64,000 nucleotides of DNA from Balneolaceae bacterium (GTDB lineage Bacteria; Bacteroidota; Rhodothermia; Balneolales; Balneolaceae): the NCBI GenBank assembly GCA_017643365.1, contig JAEPNO010000003.1, positions 186,001-250,000 of the forward strand. The letters are read 5' to 3'. Position 1 is the first letter of the stretch. The number at the start of each line of letters is the position of its first letter. The notes beneath the pieces were generated by a model. That model saw only the letters and a program-made list of their open reading frames with translations. It ran no database searches and was not told the DNA's origin. Of the stretch, positions 36,296 through 44,579 are shown piece after piece. The position numbers and the translations under genes were made by a program.

Positions 36296-37276
36296 ATGAA
36301 AACAATCAAATGGGGAATTATTGGATGCGGCGCGGTTTGTGAAGTGAAAAGCGGACCGGGATTTCAACAAGCAGAGAACTCTGGATTGGTTGCTGTGATG
36401 CGCCGGGATGCCGAAAAAGCCAAAGATTTTGCCGAGCGGCACGGGGTTCCAAAATGGTATTCCGATGCACATGAGCTGATTAACGATCCCGAAGTGAATG
36501 CGATATATATCGCAACTCCCCCCAAATTTCATTTAGAATATGTTCGTCTTGCAGCACCATCCGGCAAACCTATCTATGTAGAAAAACCGATGGGCAGAAA
36601 CTATGCAGAATGTCTGGAGATGATCGAAATTTGTGAATCGGCCGGAGTCCCGTTGTTTGTAGCCTATTATCGGCAACGACTCCCTTACTTCCTGAAAGTG
36701 AAATCCATTCTCGATTCGGGGGTAATTGGCACGCCAACAAGTTTAAGCCTGGAATTGTTTAAATCCCCCAAACCAAACGACAATAATCCTGCACAAAACT
36801 GGAGAGTTGACCCTGACGTCTCAGGCGGCGGATATTTCCACGATTTGGCATCCCATCAGTTTGATTTGCTCGAATTTCTGTTCGGCGAAATTGAATCTGC
36901 TTCGGGCTCATCAAATTCTTCTCTACTTGCTAATCCTGCTGAGGATTTTGTTTCCGCTACTTTTAAATTTTCATCCGGGTTGGTCGGTACAGGGAATTGG
37001 AACTTTGCAGTTAATCCTGATCAAGTGAAAGATGAAATGTTAATACAAGGCACCAAAGGCAGCATACGATTTGGCTTTTTTAATGGCGATATCCCAATTA
37101 TCGTAGAAACCGATGCGGGTCAAGAAAAATACCAAGTTCCTTATCCTCCCCATGTTCAACAACCGTTAATCCAATCCATTGTGGATGAACTCAGAGATGA
37201 AGGCAAATGCCCGAGTTCAGGTAGAACAGCCTCCAGAGCAAATTGGGTGATGGATCAGGTTTTGGGAAGGATTTAA
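36296..37276 (+). CDS. Gfo/Idh/MocA family oxidoreductase
   Basis: A 326-residue NAD(P)-dependent oxidoreductase. The N-terminal Rossmann part has WGIIGCGAVCEVKSGPGFQ and NAIYIATPPKFHLEYV, with the EKPMG motif holding the conserved Lys. The C-terminal half (SGGGYFHDLASHQFDLLEF) carries the His of the active site. Typical substrates are sugars or inositols, but this one is not identified. It converges with, and overlaps by four bases, the NYN gene. Confidence 0.88.
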   Translation: MKTIKWGIIGCGAVCEVKSGPGFQQAENSGLVAVMRRDAEKAKDFAERHGVPKWYSDAHELINDPEVNAIYIATPPKFHLEYVRLAAPSGKPIYVEKPMGRNYAECLEMIEICESAGVPLFVAYYRQRLPYFLKVKSILDSGVIGTPTSLSLELFKSPKPNDNNPAQNWRVDPDVSGGGYFHDLASHQFDLLEFLFGEIESASGSSNSSLLANPAEDFVSATFKFSSGLVGTGNWNFAVNPDQVKDEMLIQGTKGSIRFGFFNGDIPIIVETDAGQEKYQVPYPPHVQQPLIQSIVDELRDEGKCPSSGRTASRANWVMDQVLGRI

Positions 37277-38079
37277 TGCCCATTCACCATCACGATATTT
37301 TCGGCAACTAGGCCTTTATCGTTCTCGATGATATCGAACTCGAAGATATAATCGCGATTTGGCAAGTGATTCATCTCTAAGCCTTCTTCGAATTGAGAAA
37401 TGTGTGCAAACACCGTTTTGAATGGGGAATCGTCATCACGAGAATCGGTTACCCACAAATGGTCGCTAAATTCAGTTAAAAATCGCATGAAGCCATACCC
37501 ATCATGAGTAGAAAAATCGTAACAAATGCCACGCACTCTGGAGCCCGGCTTTCCCCAAGGATAAGGCGTATCAACAGGAAGTAAACCGGGAATTAAATAT
37601 CCGGAGACATACGAATCGGCCGACTTTTTAAGCGCCATAGAAACATGCTCAAACCCAATCACTTCCACTTTACAGCCTTTGTTTTGCAGGGCATTCACCA
37701 CACTTACATAACTACCATTGCTGGTAAGTAGCACAATCTTATCCAGATATTCAGAATGCACCATCATATCCACAGCCATATCCATATCAATGGTCGACTT
37801 GGTGATTTTCTCGCCGGTTTCGTGATTGTTGTAAGTAATCAACGGGTTTTCCATCACTTTATATTCAAAATCGCGAAGCATGTCACAAAAGCGCTGGGTC
37901 TTTTTACGATAATCGTGATCGTTGTGTAAGCGGTCTTCATCATAAGATAGGTACACATTTAAGCGTGATGCAGATCCACCACATCGAGTAGCGAACTTTC
38001 GAAGAACATCATACCTCAACCCATACCCACCGTTCATTGTTACGTTTACGGCATCAACATAAATCCCAATTCGTCCCAT
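37273..38079 (-). CDS. NYN (PIN-like) nuclease-domain protein with cold-shock-like tail
   Basis: A 268-residue protein of the LabA/DUF88 type. The N-terminal NYN domain (about 1-165) has the acidic residues expected of the PIN-like fold: IYVDAVNVT, IDMDMAVDMM and LLTSNGSYVSVVNAL (here N-G in place of the usual SGDSDF). The C-terminal part (about 185-265; RGICYDFSTHDGYGFMRF, VFAHISQFEEG) resembles a cold-shock OB fold for RNA. A role in RNA cleavage is inferred. It is the last gene of the hit-aroQ-flippase run. Confidence 0.75.
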   Translation of the reverse strand: MGRIGIYVDAVNVTMNGGYGLRYDVLRKFATRCGGSASRLNVYLSYDEDRLHNDHDYRKKTQRFCDMLRDFEYKVMENPLITYNNHETGEKITKSTIDMDMAVDMMVHSEYLDKIVLLTSNGSYVSVVNALQNKGCKVEVIGFEHVSMALKKSADSYVSGYLIPGLLPVDTPYPWGKPGSRVRGICYDFSTHDGYGFMRFLTEFSDHLWVTDSRDDDSPFKTVFAHISQFEEGLEMNHLPNRDYIFEFDIIENDKGLVAENIVMVNGH

Positions 38080-38098
38080 AATAAATAATAATTTCAGG

Positions 38099-39571
38099 TT
38101 AGGCCTGTGAGCGCTTCCCCAGAATGTCTTTAAGGCTCAGCACACTGATCAATAAAACAGACGCGATAAATAATAGTATAGAGACGGTAATGTCTGAAAA
38201 ATTTTGATCAACTAAAAAGTGCTTCCCGAACAGTGCTAATGCGGTAATTGTAAGAACTGCAAATGCTTGGAGCTTCTTGTATGGAATTTCCATGGCTTTG
38301 TTCGAGTAGAAATAGATGAGCAATGCCATCGCAAAATAGCTCAACAGGGTTGCTGAAGCCGAGCCCATAATGCCAAATATTGGGATTAAAATCAGGTTGG
38401 CTATAATGGTGATTGTTGCCCCAATTAACGTGATTTGAGCCAGACGTTTGGTTTTATTTTTGATGAAAATTCCGGCCGAAAAATTTACATACCAGCCTTG
38501 AAACCAATAGGCAAATAACAAAATGGGTACGATGGAAAGTCCTGCCCAATATTCTTCTCCGATCAAAGTAGCATCGAGAAACGGAATTCGAATGGCCACG
38601 ATATGATCCACAAAAAGTGCGACAAACAATACCATTACTGCTGCTGCCAAGTTGAACACCGAAAATGCTTTTGCAAATACTTGAGGAGCATCTTTTTCGT
38701 CGGATTGGCGCATAAAAAATGGTTGCCATGCCATGCGATACATCTGAACGAGCAGTAACATAAATACTGCCAATTTATAGCACGCATTGTAAATCCCCAC
38801 TAAGTAATCGGCAGAAACACCGGCCCCGTAAATAGCTTCGATTACATCGGGCGACATCCCTTTAATGAAAAACCGATCAAGCATTTCGTTGATTACATGA
38901 CCGATTCCCGCCGGCACAAAAGGAAGTCCAAAAACCAGCGCGGTAGTAAGATGCTCTTTATTCCAAGCGCCGGAAAACTGTTTTATCGTCACAAACCAGA
39001 TTATTAACGCAGTTACAGCCGAGGCTGCAAAATTTGAAATAAACACCGCTTCGATACCATACTCCAATCCCAAAATCAGGTAGAAATTCAACCCAATGTT
39101 GATGAGTACATTTCCGGTTTTTAGGGCGGCAAAGGTCACCGCTTTTCGAACAAAGCGAAGCTCGGCAAAAGGGACAATCGAAAGCGTATCAAAGAGTAAG
39201 ATACCGAGCATCAAGAGGTAAATAGTACCAGAATCTTCGATGCCCAAGAGAGGAGAAATCATGGGTTGAACCATCCACATTACCGCAACCAAAATGATGG
39301 AACTGCCGAGTAAAAACAATTGGAGGGTTTTGAAATAGCTTTTTGCTTGATCCCGATCTTTGGCATAACGTAGATACGCCGATTCCATCCCCATCGTAAA
39401 AATCACATTCAAAAACGCGATAGCCGCATACACTAAACCCACAATTCCGTAGGCTTCGGGATCAAAAACTCCCGTATACAATGGAACCAGCAAGTAATTT
39501 ATAAACCGGGCAAATACACTGCTGATGCCGTAGATGAGAGTATCTGAAAAGAGTTCGCGGAGTTTACTCAA
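38099..39571 (-). CDS. Oligosaccharide/lipid-linked flippase (MATE/Wzx-like)
   Basis: A 490-residue protein with about 12-14 membrane segments and the polysaccharide-biosynthesis (PST/Wzx) opening LIYGISSVFARFINYLLVPL. Such proteins move lipid-linked sugars across the inner membrane. No glycosyltransferase cluster is nearby. It overlaps the aroQ gene by eight bases and precedes the NYN gene by 19 bases. Confidence 0.85.
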   Translation of the reverse strand: MSKLRELFSDTLIYGISSVFARFINYLLVPLYTGVFDPEAYGIVGLVYAAIAFLNVIFTMGMESAYLRYAKDRDQAKSYFKTLQLFLLGSSIILVAVMWMVQPMISPLLGIEDSGTIYLLMLGILLFDTLSIVPFAELRFVRKAVTFAALKTGNVLINIGLNFYLILGLEYGIEAVFISNFAASAVTALIIWFVTIKQFSGAWNKEHLTTALVFGLPFVPAGIGHVINEMLDRFFIKGMSPDVIEAIYGAGVSADYLVGIYNACYKLAVFMLLLVQMYRMAWQPFFMRQSDEKDAPQVFAKAFSVFNLAAAVMVLFVALFVDHIVAIRIPFLDATLIGEEYWAGLSIVPILLFAYWFQGWYVNFSAGIFIKNKTKRLAQITLIGATITIIANLILIPIFGIMGSASATLLSYFAMALLIYFYSNKAMEIPYKKLQAFAVLTITALALFGKHFLVDQNFSDITVSILLFIASVLLISVLSLKDILGKRSQA

Positions 39572-40001
39572 AATCGGGGGTTAATAATTCGGCTGCTTGA
39601 ATTCCAAGTGCATAGCTATGCACGCCAAAGCCGGTAATAATACCGTTCATTACTTCGCCGGTGATGGATTTTTCACGATATTCCTCACGTGCATGGATAT
39701 TAGAAATATGCACTTCTACTTTTGGAAAGTTGATGGGTTCCAAAGCATCACGCAAAGCTACCGATGTGTGTGTAAAGCCACCAAAATTTGCGATAATAGC
39801 TTCGGTTCCGTCTGTTATTGCCGCTTGAATTCGGTTAATGAGTTCGCCTTCTACATTGCTCTGAAAAAATTCGAAATCGTGATTAGAAAATCTGTTTTTC
39901 AATCCGTCGTTTAATTCACCCAGTGTGGTTGATCCATAAACATCCGGATTTCGGGTTCCGAGCATATTTAAATTTGGTCCATGCAGTACTAAAATTTTCA
40001 T
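39564..40001 (-). CDS. aroQ: 3-dehydroquinate dehydratase, type II
   Basis: A 145-residue enzyme of the shikimate pathway. It has the active-site pieces LHGPNLNMLGTRNPDVYG (Asn and the flexible loop), NFGGFTHTSVALRDAL and VEVHISNIHAREEYR (catalytic His and lid). The length is normal. It overlaps the hit gene by four bases; aroC is far away at 60.9 kb. Confidence 0.95.
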   Translation of the reverse strand: MKILVLHGPNLNMLGTRNPDVYGSTTLGELNDGLKNRFSNHDFEFFQSNVEGELINRIQAAITDGTEAIIANFGGFTHTSVALRDALEPINFPKVEVHISNIHAREEYREKSITGEVMNGIITGFGVHSYALGIQAAELLTPDFE

Positions 40002-40396
40002 AATTCTATCGCTTTGCTGATGAGTTCTGCCACTTCTTGCATTCGCTCTTTCGAAATTTCTGTCTTACGACCTAAGCCCATGGGTTGGCCTTCGAAATGA
40101 ATCGGAACCAAATGCACATGCGCATGCGGTACTTCCATCCCTTCCACAATTACGCCCGTACGGATGCAGCCCAATGCCTTATCGATACCCAAAGCCACTT
40201 TTTTTGAAAATGAAATTAATCCCGTTAAAGTATCTTCATCCAAATCGAACAGATAATCGATTTCTTTTTTGGGGATGACCAGCGTGTGCCCTTCTGCAAC
40301 CGGGTTGATATCTAAAAAGGAAAAATAATGCTCATCTTCGGCAATTTTATAACATGGAATCTCGCCGTTGATAATTTTTGAGAATACAGAAGCCAT
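39998..40396 (-). CDS. HIT family nucleotide-binding hydrolase
   Basis: A 132-residue HIT protein. The triad motif HAHVHLVPI (HxHxHxx) is intact, and the N-terminal FSKIINGEIPCYKIAEDE is typical. It hydrolyses AMP-linked or similar substrates in known relatives. It is first in a tight four-gene - strand run. Confidence 0.93.
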   Translation of the reverse strand: MASVFSKIINGEIPCYKIAEDEHYFSFLDINPVAEGHTLVIPKKEIDYLFDLDEDTLTGLISFSKKVALGIDKALGCIRTGVIVEGMEVPHAHVHLVPIHFEGQPMGLGRKTEISKERMQEVAELISKAIEL

Positions 40397-40461
40397 AATT
40401 ATCGTTCTTTAGTACTTTTACCCGAAGATACTATGCACACATCAATTTCTCTCATCCGATT

Positions 40462-40950
40462 ATGATAAAAACTTACGCGTTTTTCGTTTTTATTTTAATA
40501 ACCCCATTTTCTTTTGTTCATGCGCAGAGCTCTCAAATTTTAGGCACAACAACCGCTGAAGAATTGAGGAGTACCCATCGAATTTTTGATATTTATACAA
40601 ATCGCTTTCAACCAGACAGTGCTTCGGTTCAATTTTTTAATGATTTAAAAGTACCCATCGATATAAAAATACTGTTTGGAACATGGTGCCACGATAGTAA
40701 AAGAGAGATACCTGCCTTTATTAAAACCATGGAAATGGTAGAAAATGAGTTAATCACCTACGAGCTGATTGGTGTAAGTCGAAAAAAATCAGAACCCGAA
40801 AATCGAAATGAACTTTACGATTTGCAGTATACGCCAACTTTTATCATTTTCTTGGCAGAAAAAGAAATTGGAAGGATGGTTGAAGAATCAACTGAGAGTA
40901 TTGAAAAAGACCTCGTTGAGATAATCAAAACCGGCATAAATCAAGACTGA
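40462..40950 (+). CDS. Secreted thioredoxin-fold protein
   Basis: A 162-residue protein with a signal peptide (to about VHAQ) and a thioredoxin-like domain. The active-site region is GTWCHDSKREIP (Cys-x-x-Ser, lacking the second Cys), and YTPTFII carries the cis-Pro. With one Cys it would not be a normal dithiol oxidoreductase. It is a single gene, divergent from hit. Confidence 0.75.
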   Translation: MIKTYAFFVFILITPFSFVHAQSSQILGTTTAEELRSTHRIFDIYTNRFQPDSASVQFFNDLKVPIDIKILFGTWCHDSKREIPAFIKTMEMVENELITYELIGVSRKKSEPENRNELYDLQYTPTFIIFLAEKEIGRMVEESTESIEKDLVEIIKTGINQD

Positions 40951-40982
40951 CAGAATTTTTTGGTCTTTTTTTGATCTTTACG

Positions 40983-41014
40983 TTGAAAAAAAGTGACTAA
41001 AAGCCTTATCTTTG
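40983..41014 (+). promoter_or_regulatory. Bacteroidota-type promoter for tRNA-Lys
   Basis: TTG at 40983-40985, 21 bases, then TATCTTTG at 41007-41014; the tRNA begins 12 bases later. The same box is found upstream of carA. Confidence 0.65.
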
Positions 41015-41026
41015 AAGTCTGTGATC

Positions 41027-41099
41027 GAACCGGTAGCTCAGTTGGTAGAGCAACTGCCTTTTAAGCCGTGGGTCGTGGGTTCGAGTCCCACCCGGTTCA
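41027..41099 (+). tRNA. tRNA-Lys (UUU)
   Basis: A 73-base cloverleaf: acceptor GAACCGG with CCGGTTC, D arm GCTC..GAGC, anticodon TTT (41060-41062) in loop CTTTTAA, T arm GTGGG with CCCAC around TTCGAGT. The CCA end is not encoded. The middle pair of the anticodon stem (T41055 with C41067) is a mismatch. It is followed by an intrinsic terminator. Confidence 0.95.
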
Positions 41100-41144
41100 C
41101 ATTTATATCCCCTAAAGAGTTCATATTGACTCTCTCTTGACCAG

Positions 41145-41176
41145 CCCCGTTCGATTGATCTCGGATGGGGTTTTTT
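41145..41176 (+). terminator. Intrinsic terminator after tRNA-Lys
   Basis: A 10-bp stem (CCCCGTTCGA with TCGGATGGGG, including wobble pairs) and six T. It lies 46 bases after the tRNA and before the convergent nuclease gene. Confidence 0.85.
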
Positions 41177-41196
41177 CTTGCCCCTCTAACAATCAA

Positions 41197-43110
41197 TCAA
41201 AGAGTTACTACCGGACGCAACCGTTCGAGTCTTCGATCTCCGATTCCTCGAATGTTTAGCAGTTCTTCTACAGTATCGAAACCACCATTTTGTTCCCGAT
41301 ATTCAATAATACGTTTAGCGTAGGTTTCTCCAATACCCGGAAGTAATTGAAGAGTGGCCTGATCTGCAGTATTAATGTTAATCGGATACACAACCTCAAC
41401 AGCATCCGCTTTTGAAACTTCGGTTTGGCGAGCTACTTTTTTTCCTACCATCGCTTTTCGCTTCCAAATTCCGATACCATTGTTTTCGGCATTCTTCGAA
41501 ATTTCCTTAAACAATTTTACTGAGTCGGGATGTTGTGGAAGAAAGTCGGAAAACGTTGCGTATCCGGATTTTAGCAGGGATTTGTTTAAGGGTAAAATTT
41601 GTCCGTCAAACTCTACAGAAACGTACGCGAAGTACGCTCCGAATTTTGAGAGTGGTTGATTATTTCCCGGTCCAGAGATTTTCACTTTTCTGCCTTCCAA
41701 CATGTTTCTTAGGTATTCTGAAGCCGGTCCAGCATAGTAATCTGACGAGTCGGTTCCGGCATAAATTGAAGGAACCCGAGCCCCAAGCAAGCGTACGGGA
41801 AATCCAAATCCCGGCATTACTTCAATTTCGAATTCCCGCCCATCACGGATAGCATACACCTCGTACCATGTATCGGTATCAACGGGAGGTGCGGGGGCTT
41901 CGATTTGCCCTAAAGCTCTGCCAAAAGCGCCTTTAAAATCGGCCAGATATTGGGCCGCAATTTCATCAGAGTGGATGATGATTAGGTTTTCGTCGTTATT
42001 GAATTCAGCGTTATTCGAAAAATTGTACGAACCCGTAACTACGATGGCTTGATCATCTTCTGCCGGATGTTCTGCATCAATCAGCAATACTTTATGGTGC
42101 AACTTTCTGGTTTCGCGGGCAGGCATAATCATTCTGTTGCCGGTTTGCGCCTCTTTACTCCCCCAAATTTGTGCTGCATTCCGATATCGGCTAAAAAAAC
42201 CGGGATCGATAACTCCCTGTAAGTTAATCGAAGAATCAGCGGTTGCGCTCCAGATTGCTTCAGCTAGAGGAATGGTTGGTGTAAAAGAAAATGCCTGAAA
42301 TTTGATGTCGTTTTGTGCTTCGGTTTCTATCAATTCAACCAAGCGGTTGCTAATACTTGGTTTGGATTTATCCCGATTCTGAGGCGCAAAATAGATTTCG
42401 ATTTTAGTACCACCCACATCAAAAACCGACGGCGCTACGAAGTCTTTATCTTTATGAAACCTTGCTTTTCCGGGATTAGATTCGGTCCCTGAACTGCCCC
42501 ACATTTGTTCAAATTCTTGTTCGTATAACAAAGCCACATCTGCATCTTTTATCATCAACACATTGTTGGTATTGTAAGCTCCTGTGTAGGTCAAATTAGT
42601 TGATCCTGTCCAAACGATATCATCATCCGGCGAGGGAGATTCCTGATCAATCACCGCAAACTTGTTGTGCATATCGGCGCTATTGTTCACCAAATCGAAG
42701 TCTAGTATAGAGCTTGCACTGCGATAAATGTCACCGTCGTCGTCGATGGAATAGATACCCGCATCACCAAGTAAATTCCACATATCGGCATCCAAAAGGC
42801 GTGAATCGGTTCGGTTATGATCGTCGGTAACTACTCTGACTCTAACCCCGCGCTGTTTCGCACGAACCAATGCATTTCCGATTCGAGGATGCTCCAGATC
42901 GTAAATACAGAGATCAACACTGGTAGTTGCGCTATCAATCAGGGCTTCTAAGGTGCCTATCAAATCCCAATTATCGTGTACAGCAACTTTCGAAGAATCG
43001 TACACTGCCGGCATATTGAAATAGGCTTTTATCCACTCGTTTTGTTGCGCATTTACCCCTTGAGATAAGTATGAAATGAGAATAGAAATTATAAAAATTG
43101 ATATGCGCAT
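41197..43110 (-). CDS. Secreted PLD-type nuclease fused to SNase-like and helix-hairpin-helix domains
   Basis: About 637 residues with a signal peptide (MRISIFIISILISYLSQGVN). Two phospholipase-D HKD motifs follow: HNKFAVID...GSTNLT and HHKVLLID...GSYNFS. Then comes a staphylococcal-nuclease-like region (VRLLGARVPSIYAG, LEGRKVKISG, NKSLLKSGYATFSDF) and a C-terminal ComEA-type HhH pair (ININTADQATLQLLPGIG, IRGIGDRRLERLRPVVTL). It would bind and cut DNA outside the cell, for nutrition or DNA uptake. The start at 43110 opens the signal peptide; one at 43143 would bury it. Confidence 0.85.
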   Translation of the reverse strand: MRISIFIISILISYLSQGVNAQQNEWIKAYFNMPAVYDSSKVAVHDNWDLIGTLEALIDSATTSVDLCIYDLEHPRIGNALVRAKQRGVRVRVVTDDHNRTDSRLLDADMWNLLGDAGIYSIDDDGDIYRSASSILDFDLVNNSADMHNKFAVIDQESPSPDDDIVWTGSTNLTYTGAYNTNNVLMIKDADVALLYEQEFEQMWGSSGTESNPGKARFHKDKDFVAPSVFDVGGTKIEIYFAPQNRDKSKPSISNRLVELIETEAQNDIKFQAFSFTPTIPLAEAIWSATADSSINLQGVIDPGFFSRYRNAAQIWGSKEAQTGNRMIMPARETRKLHHKVLLIDAEHPAEDDQAIVVTGSYNFSNNAEFNNDENLIIIHSDEIAAQYLADFKGAFGRALGQIEAPAPPVDTDTWYEVYAIRDGREFEIEVMPGFGFPVRLLGARVPSIYAGTDSSDYYAGPASEYLRNMLEGRKVKISGPGNNQPLSKFGAYFAYVSVEFDGQILPLNKSLLKSGYATFSDFLPQHPDSVKLFKEISKNAENNGIGIWKRKAMVGKKVARQTEVSKADAVEVVYPININTADQATLQLLPGIGETYAKRIIEYREQNGGFDTVEELLNIRGIGDRRLERLRPVVTL

Positions 43111-43189
43111 CAGCTTAAAGCTTTCATTGTCAATAATAACCAAATTACTGTATTTTGCGACATTGCAAAGTTAAAACTACCCATCATCT

Positions 43190-43495
43190 ATGAAGCTGGA
43201 AATTCTAAACCCACTACGTTGGAAAAAATCGGTTCTATTCTCGTTGCTGGTAGCTTTTGTTATCGTTTGGTTTAGTTTTATTGATGTTTACAGTTTAAGA
43301 ACCCGATGGGAGCTTAGCCAACGAAAGAATGAATTAAAGCAACGAACCGATGAGCTTCATGTTAAATCAGACGTTTTGAAAGTAAAATTGGAGTCGCTGG
43401 AAAGTGATCCTGCTCTGCTTGAAAAAATTGCCCGCGAACAGTACGGCATGCGAAAACCGGGCGAGACGGTGTACAAGATCAAAACTAAAAAATGA
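43190..43495 (+). CDS. Septum formation initiator (DivIC/FtsB-like)
   Basis: A 101-residue protein with one N-terminal membrane segment (VLFSLLVAFVIVWFSFIDVY, about 15-34), a coiled coil (about 36-75, Lys/Glu/Leu heptads) and the closing YGMRKPGETVYKIK that is common in FtsB/DivIC proteins. It should join the divisome at the inner membrane. It is followed by a ROK kinase gene 62 bases later. Confidence 0.9.
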   Translation: MKLEILNPLRWKKSVLFSLLVAFVIVWFSFIDVYSLRTRWELSQRKNELKQRTDELHVKSDVLKVKLESLESDPALLEKIAREQYGMRKPGETVYKIKTKK

Positions 43496-43557
43496 TAACC
43501 GGTTGTTTTGCCTGCAAATTATATAACTAGCAATTATCTCACTCACACTCACTGTAA

Positions 43558-44502
43558 ATGAAAGCCATTGGAATTGATTTAGGCGGTACAAATATAAAAG
43601 TTGCCGTAGTTGACAAGAAAAAAGGGATTCTTGAACAAACCAGCGTACCTACCAATGCCGAATTAGGACGAGATCACGTCCTGGATCGTATTGCTGCAAC
43701 CGTAAACAGCATGACCGAAATTAAAGGCGCCATCGGGATTGGGTTTGGGTTGCCGGGCATGGTAAATCTGGATCAAACCACGGTGTATAATCCACCGAAT
43801 TTACCCGGATGGGATGCCGTAAATGCCGCGGATGAAATCACACAAAGAACCAATATTCCGTGCCGCATCGAAAATGATGCAAATGTAGCTGCATTGGGAA
43901 GTTTACACTTTGGCAAAGGCAAACAGTTCGACAGTTTTGTGATGCTAACACTTGGCACCGGAGTTGGTGGCGCGATCATCCACAACAAAAAACTTTTTAA
44001 AGGCACGCAGGGTATGGCCGGAGAATTAGGCCACGTAATTATTGATTATCACGGACCTCTTTCGAACAGTGTAACTCGAGGCACCATTGAAGCCTATGTT
44101 GGGCAACGGTTTTTAAGCCGATTTGCTACCGATATGATTAGTCAGCATCCTAATAATGTGCTTTACAAACGATTCCATGGAAATTTCGACAAACTGGAAC
44201 CGGTTGATTTAACCCGCGAAGCTGAATTGGGCAACGATTTGGCTATCGAAATTCTTATGAAAACCGGACAACGGCTGGGCTACGCCATCATTAATTACAC
44301 GCATATTCTGGATATCAGAAAATATATTTTAAGCGGTGGAGTTTCTAAAGCGGGCTCTTGGATAACCGAGCCGGCAAAAGAGATTATCAAAAAGCAGATG
44401 ATGGCTCCTTTTCAGGTAGATTTTGAATTACTTGTTGAAGATTTAGGAAACGACAGCGCCCTTCTTGGTGCTTCCGGACTTGCATTCGATTCATTTGCAT
44501 AA
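43558..44502 (+). CDS. ROK-family sugar kinase (glucokinase-like), without the usual zinc cysteines
   Basis: A 314-residue kinase with IGIDLGGTNIKVAVVD (ATP), GFGLPGMVN, ENDANVAALG (catalytic Asp) and LTLGTGVGGAI. The zinc-site region reads ELGHVIIDYHGPLSNSVTRG and has no CxCGxxGC cluster, so the zinc that most ROK kinases bind is probably absent. Glucose is the likely substrate but is not proven. It lies between divIC and lptD. Confidence 0.88.
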   Translation: MKAIGIDLGGTNIKVAVVDKKKGILEQTSVPTNAELGRDHVLDRIAATVNSMTEIKGAIGIGFGLPGMVNLDQTTVYNPPNLPGWDAVNAADEITQRTNIPCRIENDANVAALGSLHFGKGKQFDSFVMLTLGTGVGGAIIHNKKLFKGTQGMAGELGHVIIDYHGPLSNSVTRGTIEAYVGQRFLSRFATDMISQHPNNVLYKRFHGNFDKLEPVDLTREAELGNDLAIEILMKTGQRLGYAIINYTHILDIRKYILSGGVSKAGSWITEPAKEIIKKQMMAPFQVDFELLVEDLGNDSALLGASGLAFDSFA

Positions 44503-44579
44503 GCAGCGTACATACTCTGAATGGAATTAACCTACATAGTGGCAAATGGTTTTCGAGTATTTGTCTCGTAGTTATTTTC

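Noticed and set aside
41027-41197. tRNA-Lys as an integration site for a mobile element
   Set aside because: No direct repeat of the tRNA 3' end, integrase or phage gene was seen on either side within the window.
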